Shown piece after piece: positions 26,858 to 37,771 of a stretch of 64,000 nucleotides of DNA. Position numbers and translations under genes: made by a program. This DNA comes from Clostridium rectalis (GTDB lineage Bacteria > Bacillota > Clostridia > Clostridiales > Clostridiaceae): assembly GCF_900626095.1 (NCBI RefSeq), contig NZ_UYZZ01000004.1, positions 1 through 64,000 on the forward strand, in the 5' to 3' direction. The notes under the pieces are model-generated. The model did not search any database and was not told where the DNA came from. It was given only the letters and a program-made list of their open reading frames with translations. The stretch's first letter is position 1. Every line of letters begins with the position of its first letter.

Positions 26858-28228
26858 ATGAAATTTACTAGAAAAAGAATGATTTATACTGCAATTGTAA
26901 CTTTAATAGTTGTATTTTCAGCCACTTTCGCTATACTTATGACCCTTGAGAGAACAGATTATAGAAATTATCTACAAGCAGAATATAGTAAGAATATGTA
27001 TGGATTAATGGATTCAGTTCAAAATATAAGAGTTAATCTTGGCAAGGCTTCTATTGTAGGATCCAAGGAGCAAGGAATAGTAGTTTTTGAAGAAATATTT
27101 AGACATTCATCTATGGCAAATGATAAGCTTCATTCACTGCCTATATCACAGCAAACTATAGAAAATACAAGTAAATTTTTATCTCAGGTAGGAGATTTTT
27201 GCTATACCTTAGGTCAAGCTGCTTCCGAAGGTAAAGATTTACAGGAAAAAGACTACCAAAACATAGAGGATCTAAAGAATAGATCATTTGAACTAGAAGC
27301 TAATTTAAATAATGTGTCTAATGATATAAGTCAAGGTAAAATAAAATGGGGTGAAATAAGAAAAAAAGCTAGTGGTGTTTTTGCACAAAGTGGAGAGAAT
27401 TTAGTAAATGAAAAATTTAAGACAATACAAAAACAGGTATCCCAATATCCAGCGCTTATATACGATGGACCTTTTTCAGATAATGTGCTAGAAATAAAAC
27501 CAAAAGTATTATCTGAAAAAAAGGTATCACAAGGGGAAGCAGAAAAAGTAGTAAAAAAAGTTGTAGGAGAAAATAAAATTAATAATATTACCTTAAATAA
27601 ATCAGAAAGTAATACTAAAATACCTACATATTCTTTCCATGTATCAATAAAGGGAAGAAATGAGAAAGATAATAATATTGTATGTGAGGTAAGTAAAAAT
27701 GGTGGTAAAGTAGTATATTTATTAGATAATAAAAATATAGAAAAGGCAAAAATATCTATGGAAAAGGCTATAAAATACGGTAGTAATTACTTAAAAGGAA
27801 TAGGTTATAGTGACATGGTGCCTATGTATTCTTTAAATTATAATAATATAGCAGTAATTAGTTATGTGTATAAACAAAATAATATTTTAGTGTATCCAGA
27901 CCAAATTAAATTAAAGGTAGCTTTAGATGATGGATCTATAATGGGAATAGAATCTGAGAAATATTTGGTAGCTCATAGTAAAGATAGAAAGATACCTTCC
28001 CCTAAAATAACTGCAGATGAGGCTAAAAAGAGAGTAGGAAAAAAACTCAATATAAATAGTATAAGGCTTGCAGTTGTCCCAGATGAGACCAATAAAGAAG
28101 TATTGTGTTATGAATTCTCAGGAAGGTATAATAACGACAATTTTATTGTTTATATAAATGCGGAAACTGGGTATGAACAAAGAATATTACAAATAATTAA
28201 TACTCCAAATGGACAGTTAACTATGTAA
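26858..28228 (+). CDS. ypeB: Germination protein YpeB
   Basis: 456 residues from ATG 26858, chosen because GGGAGG lies 7 bases upstream; the ATG at 26843 includes that site. One N-terminal membrane helix (VTLIVVFSATFAILMTL) is followed by the YpeB helical domain (KNMYGLMDSVQNIRVNLGKA) and C-terminal PepSY-like repeats (ITADEAKKRVGKKL near residue 390; AETGYEQRILQI at the end). YpeB stabilises and localises the cortex-lytic enzyme SleB in the spore. In Bacillus sleB and ypeB are adjacent; here no sleB is next to it. It stands alone between a minus-strand gene and ddl. Confidence 0.9.
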   Translation: MKFTRKRMIYTAIVTLIVVFSATFAILMTLERTDYRNYLQAEYSKNMYGLMDSVQNIRVNLGKASIVGSKEQGIVVFEEIFRHSSMANDKLHSLPISQQTIENTSKFLSQVGDFCYTLGQAASEGKDLQEKDYQNIEDLKNRSFELEANLNNVSNDISQGKIKWGEIRKKASGVFAQSGENLVNEKFKTIQKQVSQYPALIYDGPFSDNVLEIKPKVLSEKKVSQGEAEKVVKKVVGENKINNITLNKSESNTKIPTYSFHVSIKGRNEKDNNIVCEVSKNGGKVVYLLDNKNIEKAKISMEKAIKYGSNYLKGIGYSDMVPMYSLNYNNIAVISYVYKQNNILVYPDQIKLKVALDDGSIMGIESEKYLVAHSKDRKIPSPKITADEAKKRVGKKLNINSIRLAVVPDETNKEVLCYEFSGRYNNDNFIVYINAETGYEQRILQIINTPNGQLTM

Positions 28229-28332
28229 AAAAAATAAATTTTATAGTAAAATTATAAAATAGCTTGTAAAAAATTTAAACTTTTATTAAGATATAACTTT
28301 AGTATGATATTATAATTAGTAGTATATGATTT

Positions 28333-28372
28333 ATAAATTTAATTGTTGTGTTTTCACAACAATTAAATTTAT
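28333..28372 (+). terminator. Long perfect hairpin between ypeB and ddl
   Basis: An 18-bp perfect stem (28333-28350 with 28355-28372) with a TTTT loop ends 12 bases before the ddl ribosome site. It could terminate ypeB, but only a weak T tract follows, so a leader or mRNA-stabilising role for ddl is possible. Confidence 0.55.
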
Positions 28373-28397
28373 ATGATTTTAAGAGGAGAGATAAAAT

Positions 28398-29429
28398 ATG
28401 AAGAAAAAAATAGCAATACTTTTTGGTGGACAATCTACAGAACATGAAGTTTCAAGGGTTTCTGCATCATCAGTGTTAAGAAATATAAATAGAGATAAGT
28501 TCGAAGTTCGTGCTATTGGTATTACTAAAGATGGAAAATGGTTTGAATATAAGGGAGAAATAGACAATATAGAAAAGGGTAGCTGGGAAAGTGATGACAA
28601 CAATAAAATAAATAATGGACAAAATATATTATTTAATAAAGAAGTAGAGGCGGTATTTCCTGTATTACATGGTTTGTATGGAGAAGATGGTACAATCCAG
28701 GGGCTATGTAAATTATTAGAGATACCATTTGTAGGTCCAGGTGTATTATCTTCAGCACTTTGTATGGATAAAGTTTATACAAAATATGTTTTAGAGAATT
28801 TTGGAGTTAAACAAGCAGATTACGTAGTTGTTCATAGGGATAAATATAAAAAAAATAAAGAAAAATTATTGGATGTAATAGAAAATAAATTAAATTATGA
28901 CTTATTTATAAAACCATCTAATAGTGGTTCATCTGTTGGAATAACAAAAGCTCATAATAGAGAGGAACTAGAGATGGGGTTGGAAAAAGCCTTAAAATAT
29001 GATAGAAAAATATTAGTTGAGAAATCTATAAATGCTAGAGAAGTTGAAGTTGCTGTATTGGGTAACGAAAGTCCTTTAGCTGCAGTACCTGGAGAAATTG
29101 TTCCGGCAAAAGAATTTTACGATTATGAAGCTAAATATGAAAATGAAGCATCAAAATTATTGATACCAGCAAATTTAACCAAGGAAGAACAAGAGTATAT
29201 TAAGAATTTGGCAGTAAATATATATAAAATGTTAGATTGTGAGGGGCTATCAAGGGTAGATTTTTTAATAGATAAAGATACAAATGAAGTTTATTTAAAT
29301 GAAATTAATACTATCCCTGGCTTTACTAAAATAAGTATGTATCCTAAATTGTGGGAATCATCTGGGAAATGTTACAAGGAATTAATAGACGAGCTTATAG
29401 AATTAGCTATTAATAGGGAAAATAGATAG
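28398..29429 (+). CDS. ddl: D-alanine--D-alanine ligase
   Basis: 343 residues, an ATP-grasp enzyme that joins two D-Ala for peptidoglycan precursor synthesis in the cytosol. Visible are the N-terminal ILFGGQSTEHEVSRVSASSV, the glycine-rich KPSNSGSSVGITKAHN, EVEVAVLGN, and the metal-binding LNEINTIPGFTKISMYP. GAGGAG precedes the ATG. A PP-loop gene follows 28 bases later in the same direction. Confidence 0.96.
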   Translation: MKKKIAILFGGQSTEHEVSRVSASSVLRNINRDKFEVRAIGITKDGKWFEYKGEIDNIEKGSWESDDNNKINNGQNILFNKEVEAVFPVLHGLYGEDGTIQGLCKLLEIPFVGPGVLSSALCMDKVYTKYVLENFGVKQADYVVVHRDKYKKNKEKLLDVIENKLNYDLFIKPSNSGSSVGITKAHNREELEMGLEKALKYDRKILVEKSINAREVEVAVLGNESPLAAVPGEIVPAKEFYDYEAKYENEASKLLIPANLTKEEQEYIKNLAVNIYKMLDCEGLSRVDFLIDKDTNEVYLNEINTIPGFTKISMYPKLWESSGKCYKELIDELIELAINRENR

Positions 29430-29457
29430 TAAACTATTTAAAAAAGGATGTGTTTAA

Positions 29458-30438
29458 ATGACAAAAGCATTGGCGATGGTATCTGGTGGATTAGATAGTA
29501 TATTGGCTGCTAAGTTAGTAAAAGATCAGGGAATAGACGTAATAGCAATATGTTTTAAATCGTATTTTTTTGATGAAAGTAATGCATTGAGAATGACAAG
29601 ACAAATAGATATACCTTTACATGTGGTAGATTTTTCAGAGAAGCATTTTGAAATGCTAAAAAATCCTAAACACGGATATGGTAAAAATATGAATCCATGT
29701 ATTGATTGTCATGCTATGATGCTTAATTATACGGGAAAACTGCTTGATGAATTAAATGCAGATTTTATAGTTACAGGTGAGGTTTTGAACCAAAGACCTA
29801 TGTCACAAACAAAAACCTCTTTAGATATAGTAAAGAATGAATCTGGATATAGTGATAAAATTTTAAGACCATTATGTGCTAAAAATTTACCACAAACAGA
29901 AATGGAGTTAAATGGACTTATTGATAGAGAAAAACTTTTAGATATATCTGGAAGAAGTAGGAAGGTTCAGATGGAATTGGCTAAAAAGTGGGATATAAAG
30001 GACTATCCTTCTCCTGCTGGAGGGTGTAAACTGACAGAGCCTAATTACTCAATTAGATTAAAGGACCTTTTAAATCATTCTCAAAATGTAGAAGCCAGAG
30101 AATTAGAATTATTAAAATATGGAAGACACTTTAGGGTTTCCCAGGGAGCTAAAATTATATCTACTAGAACTTTTGATGAATCCCAACAAATAAGACCTTT
30201 CTTAAGTGAAAAAGATTTAATATTTTTTGCAGAAGATTTTAACGGTTCAATGGTAATATTAATAGGTAACCCTGATGAAGATGATATAGCTTTTGCGGCT
30301 ATGGTGACAGGAAGGTATAGTAAAGGAAAAGATGAAAAGCTACTTAAAATTAAGTATGGAAATTTTTTAGGAGAATTAAATATGCGTTTAGCTATAAAAC
30401 CTGCTTCCGAAGAAGAAATTAGTAAGTATATTATATAG
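29458..30438 (+). CDS. PP-loop ATP pyrophosphatase, probable tRNA thiolation enzyme (three-Cys type)
   Basis: 326 residues. The PP-loop MVSGGLDSILAAKL (7-20) adenylates a substrate. A PCIDC pair (Cys81, Cys84) and Cys190 in SPAGGCKLTEP form a three-cysteine set like that of [4Fe-4S]-dependent tRNA thiolases; the context also resembles MnmA/ThiI-type enzymes. Residues about 200-326 form an extra domain (ELELLKYGRHFRVSQGAKII) also found in proteins annotated as ThiI-related or tRNA thiouridylase-like, but I cannot name the target nucleotide. It is co-oriented with ddl and the downstream ywiB-like gene. The family is clear; the exact substrate is not. Confidence 0.75.
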   Translation: MTKALAMVSGGLDSILAAKLVKDQGIDVIAICFKSYFFDESNALRMTRQIDIPLHVVDFSEKHFEMLKNPKHGYGKNMNPCIDCHAMMLNYTGKLLDELNADFIVTGEVLNQRPMSQTKTSLDIVKNESGYSDKILRPLCAKNLPQTEMELNGLIDREKLLDISGRSRKVQMELAKKWDIKDYPSPAGGCKLTEPNYSIRLKDLLNHSQNVEARELELLKYGRHFRVSQGAKIISTRTFDESQQIRPFLSEKDLIFFAEDFNGSMVILIGNPDEDDIAFAAMVTGRYSKGKDEKLLKIKYGNFLGELNMRLAIKPASEEEISKYII

Positions 30439-30478
30439 TATTAAAAGAGCTCTTTATGAGCCTTGGAGGTGAGGATAA

Positions 30479-30898
30479 ATGAAAAAAAATGCTCTTGTTA
30501 GTGTTAGTGGTGTGCAATCAAAAAAAGATGATAATATAGAAGTGGTTACACCAGGGAAATTTTATAAAAAAGAGGGGCAATTTTATGTAGTTTATGATGA
30601 AACTGAAATATCAGGTATGGAAGGGACTACTACTACTTTTAAGATAAATTCTAAGGAAGGTAAGATGTCACTCATAAGAATGGGCAGTACTAGTACAAAA
30701 ATGGAGTTTGAGAATGATATGGATAATATAGTATTATATAATACGCCTTATGGTACCTTAGAATTAAATATTCATACTAAAAAGATAAATATTGATGTTA
30801 ATGAACAGGGTGGAGATATTTTTATTAATTATGATATGAATATATCAGGACAAAAACCACAAAATACAACACTAAAAATAAATATAAAGGCGCAATAG
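30479..30898 (+). CDS. DUF1934 (YwiB-like) beta-barrel protein
   Basis: 139 residues, all strand-rich. The ALVSVSGVQ start, GKFYKKEGQFYVVYDETEISG, and LELNIHTKKINIDVNEQGGDIFINYD match DUF1934/YwiB, a lipocalin-like small beta barrel of unknown function. In Firmicutes this family is often near argS, rpoE and pyrG, and pyrG is indeed close here. GGAGGTGAG precedes the ATG. The stop codon lies in the stem of the following terminator. Confidence 0.82.
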   Translation: MKKNALVSVSGVQSKKDDNIEVVTPGKFYKKEGQFYVVYDETEISGMEGTTTTFKINSKEGKMSLIRMGSTSTKMEFENDMDNIVLYNTPYGTLELNIHTKKINIDVNEQGGDIFINYDMNISGQKPQNTTLKINIKAQ

Positions 30899-30920
30899 TT
30901 AAAGACTGTTGCGTTTTTTA
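30891..30920 (+). terminator. Terminator after ywiB-like gene
   Basis: CGCAATAG at 30891-30898 pairs with CTGTTGCG at 30906-30913 (one G-U), followed by TTTTTTA. Confidence 0.85.
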
Positions 30921-31007
30921 TGATTAAAAAGAAAATATATGGAAATAATTTTAAATACATAACTATGAAAGGAGAGAGAACTAAGAAAAAGAGTTCTAAA
31001 TATATTT

Positions 31008-31310
31008 ATGACATATTTTAATAGGGAATTTAATTATAAAATAATAGTTAAATTATTATGTGAGTATAAAGGTTTAAATGAAAGGGATTCTATAAAAATA
31101 TTAGAAGATGAAGATTGTAAACACTTATTATTTTTATTACTAAAAAAATATAATTGTATAGATATTGACGAATTAAATAAAGATTTTAGTATAGATAGCA
31201 AGAAAAAGATAGATAGAAGGTTGAAAGCAGCTGAAAAGAAGTTGCTTTATAATAAAAGAATTAGAGAAATGTATTTTGAAGCGGAGAACTTAATTCAAAA
31301 AATACAGTAA
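31008..31310 (+). CDS. Small charged protein of unknown function upstream of pyrG
   Basis: 100 residues, helix-rich and Lys/Glu-rich (KKKIDRRLKAAEKKLLYNKRIREMYF). It has no signal peptide, membrane segment or catalytic motif. It occupies the place where rpoE (RNA polymerase delta) often lies upstream of pyrG, but it is too short and I see no delta signature. The start is uncertain: ATG 31008 has no ribosome site directly before it, while a good AAAGGAGAGAG at about 30968-30978 lies about 30 bases upstream, with the frame open but no standard start codon between. The strong coding look of the frame supports a real gene. Confidence 0.55.
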   Translation: MTYFNREFNYKIIVKLLCEYKGLNERDSIKILEDEDCKHLLFLLLKKYNCIDIDELNKDFSIDSKKKIDRRLKAAEKKLLYNKRIREMYFEAENLIQKIQ

Positions 31311-31431
31311 TAAAATAAAAAAACAGTAGAAATGTATAATAACTTATGTTATTATATTGTTTATGTATTTAAACATAACTATCCCATTTTATAGATTAGG
31401 GTAATATCTATTATAGAGTTAAATTGGATAG

Positions 31432-31461
31432 TTGTCAATACATTTTATATAAAAATAAAAA
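31432..31461 (+). promoter_or_regulatory. Candidate promoter of pyrG leader
   Basis: TTGTCA at 31432-31437 and TAAAAA at 31456-31461 have an 18-base spacer, leading to a run of five G at 31467-31471 that could be the transcription start. In B. subtilis pyrG transcription also begins in a short G run, where reiterative G addition at low CTP controls attenuation. Confidence 0.45.
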
Positions 31462-31466
31462 ATATA

Positions 31467-31575
31467 GGGGGTGAACTATAGCTCTATATAATCTTTTTGA
31501 ATAAATGATATCAAACATTTATATAAAGAAAGATTAAGAGTAGTTATTACTCGTAGTAAATAATAGCTATAAGTT
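31467..31575 (+). promoter_or_regulatory. Structured pyrG leader (three-helix junction)
   Basis: Three helices can form: P1 pairs AACTATAGCT (31474-31483) with AGCTATAAGTT (31565-31575, one bulge); P2 is a long hairpin (31489-31507 with 31516-31536); P3 pairs GAGTA (31538-31542) with TACTC (31548-31552). The leader begins with GGGGG and P2 has a pyrimidine run (ATCTTTTTG) that extra G residues could pair with. No T tract follows P2, so it is not a plain terminator. Assignment to CTP control is inference. Confidence 0.4.
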
Positions 31576-31577
31576 AA

Positions 31578-33197
<1,620 letters not shown>

Positions 33198-33206
33198 AAA
33201 CATATA

Positions 33207-33252
33207 AATAGCGATATATACCGATAGTAAATGGCATATATCGCTTTATTTT
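33207..33252 (+). terminator. Terminator after pyrG
   Basis: AGCGATATAT at 33210-33219 pairs with ATATATCGCT at 33236-33245, followed by TTATTTTA. Confidence 0.75.
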
Positions 33253-33397
33253 ACATTTGAATAATTTGCAACATATAACAATAAAACCTATATTTTTTAA
33301 ATAAATTTACATTATTTATGAAGGAATTCATAAATATATATAGAATAATTTATGTTAGAAAACATAGTTTTAAATTTATTATGGAGGTGGGGATAAG

Positions 33398-33736
33398 GTG
33401 ATTATATGTACTAATATAAGTTTAGCTCTAAAAAATATAAGGGGAGAGTATGATTTAAAAGACGTATCTTTATTTGAAATAAAAAATAAAATAAGCACCT
33501 CATTTAAAAATATAAAAGTAGTTGACAAATATATAGAGTTTAGAGTATATTGTCCTTTGTGTGAAGGATATCATAACTATAAATATAAATTGAAAGATAT
33601 ATTTAAAAATAATCTTATAGTAGGTGGATGTGAAGAATTAGGATTACCACTATTTTATATAGGTAGTCATGATAGGATAAATAAAAAAATTGCGGAGTAT
33701 AATAATATTAACAATACTATATATGCAATGTTATAA
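33398..33736 (+). CDS. Small protein of unknown function with a CPLC motif
   Basis: 112 residues, from GTG 33398 after GGAGGTGG. The centre has VYCPLCEGYHNYKYKLKD, where CPLC plus a nearby His could bind zinc, and a further Cys in VGGCEELG. No signal peptide or membrane helix is seen. It stands alone between pyrG and rho. I do not recognise the family. Confidence 0.6.
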   Translation: MIICTNISLALKNIRGEYDLKDVSLFEIKNKISTSFKNIKVVDKYIEFRVYCPLCEGYHNYKYKLKDIFKNNLIVGGCEELGLPLFYIGSHDRINKKIAEYNNINNTIYAML

Positions 33737-33741
33737 TGGGT

Positions 33742-33778
33742 GGAGGTAGAATTTTATTTTACCTTCTGAATTTGTTTC
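33742..33778 (+). terminator. Weak terminator after the CPLC protein gene
   Basis: GGAGGTAGAA at 33742-33751 can pair with TTTTACCTTC near 33757-33766 (with G-U pairs), followed by a T-rich stretch. Confidence 0.4.
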
Positions 33779-33959
33779 CTTCTATTGTATTTCTAAAATT
33801 TTATTATATATAAATAAATCTGGATAAAAATATTAAAATAGGTTATAATGTAATACGCAGTATATCCTTTCAAGTTTCCTCTTATTTAGATGATTCCCTA
33901 AAGGTTATTATAAATTCAACATTAAAATTTAATACGTATAGGTATTGGAGGTGTATTTT

Positions 33960-35441
33960 TTGGTTGGCAAAGAATTACATAATATGACTGTCAATGAGCT
34001 TAAAGAAATTGCAAAAGGTTTAGGAATTAAAGGACTATCAAAATTCAAAAAAGCTGAATTGATAGAAGAAATTAAGAAGGTATCACCTGTATACATTGAA
34101 AAAGATGGCATTATTTTAAGAGAAAAGATAAGTCCGAAAGAAAAAAATAATATGGAGCAAGTGAATACCGTAAAAGTACAGGCAGAAAATGTTTTAAGCA
34201 AAAGAGTTATAGAAAATCATAGTTCAGAGAAGCAAGATACAGCTGATACTGAAAGATGTGCTAATGAAAACAAAAGAGAAAAACTTAAGGAAATGATAAA
34301 TGAGTCAGATACAGCAAAGGGTGTACTAGAAATAATTGAAAACAATAATTATGGATTTCTAAGAGGAAAAAATTATTTAACAGGGCCAGATGATATATAT
34401 GTATCACCATCTCAAATAAGGAGATTTAACTTAAAAACAGGTGATGAGGTTTCAGGAAAGGTTAGAACTCCAAAAGAAGGGGAAAAGTTTAAGGCACTTT
34501 TATATGTACAAAAAGTTAATGGAGAAAATCCTGAAAGAGCAGTGGGAAGAAAACCTTTCGAAAGATTGATACCAATTTACCCTGAACAGAGAATTAAATT
34601 AGAAACTATTAAAACGGATTTATCAACAAGACTTATGGATATTATATGTCCTATTGGAAAAGGACAAAGAGGAATTATAGTTGCTCCTCCTAAAGCAGGA
34701 AAGACTACACTTCTGAAAAAAATCGCCCAGAGTATTTCAAATAATCATCCAGAAATTAAACTTATAGTGTTGCTTATAGATGAAAGACCGGAAGAAGTAA
34801 CAGATATGCAAAGATCTATAAATGGTGAGGTTATATACTCAACTTTTGATGAGGAACCAGAACACCATACTAAAGTAGCATACATGGTGCTTGAAAGAGC
34901 TAAAAGAATGGTAGAACAAGGCCAAGATGTAGTTATATTATTAGACAGTATAACTAGGTTGTCTAGAGCTTATAATTTAACTATTAATCCTACAGGAAGA
35001 ACCTTATCTGGTGGTCTTGATCCAGGTGCTTTAATAATGCCTAAAAAATTCTTTGGGGCAGCTAGAAATATAGAAGAGGGTGGAAGCTTAACCATACTTG
35101 CTACAGCACTTGTTGAAACAGGCAGTAGAATGGATGATATGATATTTGAAGAGTTTAAGGGAACTGGAAATATGGAGGTTCATTTAGATAGAAAACTTCA
35201 AGAAAGAAGAATATTCCCTGCAATAGATATATATAAGTCAGGAACTAGAAAAGAAGATTTGCTTCTTGAGGAAAAGGAATATGAAGCAGCTTTCAACATA
35301 AGAAAAGTATTATATGATGAAAATAATACACAAAATATTACAGAACAACTTATTAATATGTTATTTAAGACTAGAAACAACAGAGAATTTGTTGAGTTAA
35401 TAAGTAAATTAGATTTAGGAAGAGAAAAAGGGAATAAATGA
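33960..35441 (+). CDS. rho: Transcription termination factor Rho
   Basis: 493 residues from TTG 33960, chosen because GGAGG lies 8 bases upstream; an in-frame TTG at 33945 overlaps that site. The domains in order are: an N-terminal helical Rho-N domain ([18 protein letters not shown]), a charged linker of about 70 residues, the cold-shock-like RNA-binding domain ([13 protein letters not shown]), and the RecA-type ATPase with Walker [12 protein letters not shown] and the [13 protein letters not shown] Walker B/Q-loop region. Rho is a hexameric RNA translocase that ends transcription. The linker is charged, not Asn/Gln-rich, so it does not resemble the prion-forming segment reported for a C. 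botulinum Rho. Confidence 0.96.
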   Translation: MVGKELHNMTVNELKEIAKGLGIKGLSKFKKAELIEEIKKVSPVYIEKDGIILREKISPKEKNNMEQVNTVKVQAENVLSKRVIENHSSEKQDTADTERCANENKREKLKEMINESDTAKGVLEIIENNNYGFLRGKNYLTGPDDIYVSPSQIRRFNLKTGDEVSGKVRTPKEGEKFKALLYVQKVNGENPERAVGRKPFERLIPIYPEQRIKLETIKTDLSTRLMDIICPIGKGQRGIIVAPPKAGKTTLLKKIAQSISNNHPEIKLIVLLIDERPEEVTDMQRSINGEVIYSTFDEEPEHHTKVAYMVLERAKRMVEQGQDVVILLDSITRLSRAYNLTINPTGRTLSGGLDPGALIMPKKFFGAARNIEEGGSLTILATALVETGSRMDDMIFEEFKGTGNMEVHLDRKLQERRIFPAIDIYKSGTRKEDLLLEEKEYEAAFNIRKVLYDENNTQNITEQLINMLFKTRNNREFVELISKLDLGREKGNK

Positions 35442-35470
35442 GCAAGTTTTTAATTTGCTCATTTTTTTTT
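35436..35470 (+). terminator. Terminator after rho
   Basis: AAATGAGCAA at 35436-35445 pairs with TTGCTCATTT at 35455-35464 and is followed by a T run; the left arm includes the rho stop codon. Confidence 0.88.
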
Positions 35471-35596
35471 GAAATTTTGTATTTATAGAAGCATTTTGAA
35501 TTGTTATACTCACCAAATTTTGGTAGAATAGATGCATAGTATATTTTCCATTTAGAGAAATAATAATAATCAATTGTATGGTGGGGGATGGTATGT

Positions 35597-37486
35597 GTGT
35601 ATAGTAAAAAAATTTCTCTATATCTTTCCATTGTAGTTATCATAGGAAATATTTTATTTTGTTTGCTTGGGGGCTGTAATTTCATAAAATTTTTTCTATT
35701 AACTATAATAAATGTTCCTTTGGTATGCATAGTTGTATTTATATACAATAAAAAAAATGACTATGCAACTAAGGAGGATTTAGAATCTACTGTTACTAAA
35801 GAAAAGGACAAGTACTATGAGGAATTATTTAAGGCCTGGGAAACTATTGGTTTTGATATTCAACAATTATTATGGCTAAATAAGGATAGTATGGATATGC
35901 TGTTTAGGGTAATAAACGTATCTGGTGAAATTCAAAACTTTAGTCAACAAAATAATGCTAGTGTCCAAGAAATAAGTGCTGCAGTTAATGAGTTTGTCCA
36001 TATATCTGAAAAACTTAATGAAGATGTATCAGAGATTGAAAAAAATTCAGAAAAGTCTTTTAATTTACTTGATAATAACAAGGATACTATTGAAAGTATA
36101 GGAAGGTATCTTATAGAATTAAATAAGAGTATACAAAACTTATATGATGGAAATATAAAATTTGAACAATCTTCTAAAAAAATAAATAGCTTTGTAAATT
36201 ATATAAAACAGATATCTACTCAGACAAATTTATTGGCATTAAATGCATCGATAGAAGCAGCTAGAGCTGGAGAAGCTGGTAAAGGTTTTTCCGTAGTTGC
36301 TCAAGAAATAAGAAAGCTATCTGAAAAAACCGATGAGGTTGTATTGGAAATTGAAAGTATAGTAAAAGAGATTTTAAAGGATTTTAAAGAATCTAATTCT
36401 TATATGAATACATGTGTAAATAGAATAGAAAGTGCTAATGTTATTGTAGATGAGTCATCTAATCTTGTAAAGGAAATAGGAGACATTGTTAAAGAAATAA
36501 CATTTGCAATAAAAGGATTAAAAACTGTTGCTACAGATCAAATGAATACTTCTAATAGCATAGAGATAGCTATAGATGATATAACCGCTGCAGTAGAAAA
36601 GACTCATATGGTTACCATGGAATCTAAAGAAATGCTTCAGATGCAGGAAAATAAAAATAAGGAAATTGTAACATTTTGTGATAAATTAAGTGATACAGCA
36701 GACTATGTACAACAAATTGCATCAAAATTAAAAAAAGAAAATGAGGTTATATTTGGAATAAATCCATTTACATCTCCACAGAATATAAAGAATTCCTATG
36801 TACCTATATTGGAAAGAGTATGTGAAAAGGTTAAATATAAAGCAAAGGTAATTATAGTTAAAGACTATGACTCTTTAGGTAAGGGTATTGAAAATAACAG
36901 TATAGATATTGGATGGTTTTCTCCTTTTGCATATGTAGAGTCCCATAAAAAATATGGAGTTATACCTATGGTAACTCCAAAAGTAAATGGTAAAACATTT
37001 TATAATGGATATATAATATGTAGAAGGAATAATGGTATAAGTACTATAGAGGATTTAAAAAATAGGCATTTTGGATATGTGGATGTGGAAAGTGCATCAG
37101 GTTATTTATATGCTAGAAATTTATTAAAGAGTAATGGGATAAATCCAGATAAAGATTTTGGTAAAGTATCATTTATGGGAAGTCATGATAACGTAATAAA
37201 ATCAGTTTTAAATGGGGAAATAGATGCGGGTGCTACCTATAGTGAATCTATTAGTAGTGCCAAGAAAAAGGGAGTAAATATAGATGACTTAGTTATAATA
37301 AGTAAAACAGAGGATATACCCAAAGATGCTATTGCGGCTAATCCTAGATTAAATGAAGAGATTATAGGGAAGTTAGAACTGGCTTTTACTGAGTTTAATG
37401 ACTTTACTGATATCGATTGTATAGTTAATGGTTTTGTGAATTGTGTGGATAATAATTATGATATTATAAGAAATATAAAAAAATAA
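35597..37486 (+). CDS. Chemoreceptor (MCP) fused to a C-terminal PhnD-type solute-binding domain
   Basis: 629 residues from GTG 35597, 9 bases after GGGGG; ATG 35588 abuts that site. In order: two membrane helices (about 7-27 and 31-50) with only a very short loop between, a methyl-accepting signalling domain (about 107-380) with the hairpin tip [20 protein letters not shown] near residue 216, then about 245 residues resembling PhnD-type phosphate/phosphonate/phosphite binding proteins ([52 protein letters not shown]). With two helices the C terminus is cytoplasmic, so the binding domain should be inside the cell. It has no extracellular sensor domain. Ligand unknown. Its own terminator follows. 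Confidence 0.85.
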   Translation: MYSKKISLYLSIVVIIGNILFCLLGGCNFIKFFLLTIINVPLVCIVVFIYNKKNDYATKEDLESTVTKEKDKYYEELFKAWETIGFDIQQLLWLNKDSMDMLFRVINVSGEIQNFSQQNNASVQEISAAVNEFVHISEKLNEDVSEIEKNSEKSFNLLDNNKDTIESIGRYLIELNKSIQNLYDGNIKFEQSSKKINSFVNYIKQISTQTNLLALNASIEAARAGEAGKGFSVVAQEIRKLSEKTDEVVLEIESIVKEILKDFKESNSYMNTCVNRIESANVIVDESSNLVKEIGDIVKEITFAIKGLKTVATDQMNTSNSIEIAIDDITAAVEKTHMVTMESKEMLQMQENKNKEIVTFCDKLSDTADYVQQIASKLKKENEVIFGINPFTSPQNIKNSYVPILERVCEKVKYKAKVIIVKDYDSLGKGIENNSIDIGWFSPFAYVESHKKYGVIPMVTPKVNGKTFYNGYIICRRNNGISTIEDLKNRHFGYVDVESASGYLYARNLLKSNGINPDKDFGKVSFMGSHDNVIKSVLNGEIDAGATYSESISSAKKKGVNIDDLVIISKTEDIPKDAIAANPRLNEEIIGKLELAFTEFNDFTDIDCIVNGFVNCVDNNYDIIRNIKK

Positions 37487-37491
37487 TACTC

Positions 37492-37533
37492 AACATAAAC
37501 CCGAATATATATTGTATTCGGGTTTATGTTTGA
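37492..37533 (+). terminator. Terminator after chemoreceptor gene
   Basis: A 15-bp perfect stem: AACATAAACCCGAAT at 37492-37506 with ATTCGGGTTTATGTT at 37516-37530. It may also serve the convergent rpmE. Confidence 0.82.
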
Positions 37534-37558
37534 ATATCATTAAAGTTAAGAACTTAAA

Positions 37559-37771
37559 TTATTCTTCGTTAGTTAAGTTGAATTTTTTCATAAATCTTTC
37601 AACTCTTCCACCAGCGTCTACTATATTCTGCTTACCAGTGAAGAATGGATGGCATTTTGAGCATATTTCTACTTTTAGTTCTTTATTTGTAGAACCTGTT
37701 GTAAAAGTATTTCCACATGCACACTTAACTACCGCATCATGGTGGTATTCTGGATGTATGCCGTTTCTCAT
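37559..37771 (-). CDS. rpmE: Ribosomal protein L31, zinc-binding form
   Basis: 70 residues. [17 protein letters not shown] and [14 protein letters not shown] are L31 signatures, with four zinc-ligand cysteines (Cys17, 19, 37, 40), so this is the C+ form. I start at the ATG at 37771, because AGAGG lies 8 bases upstream; a longer frame from GTG 37780 overlaps the site. It is the only minus-strand gene between the coat cluster/MGDG gene and yyaC, and has its own promoter. It is divergent from tdk. Confidence 0.95.
   Translation of the reverse strand: MRNGIHPEYHHDAVVKCACGNTFTTGSTNKELKVEICSKCHPFFTGKQNIVDAGGRVERFMKKFNLTNEE

Noticed and set aside
33960-35441. Prion-like Rho, as reported for C. botulinum Rho
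   Set aside because: The linker between the Rho-N and cold-shock domains is Lys/Glu-rich with few Asn or Gln, so it lacks the composition of the reported prion domain.
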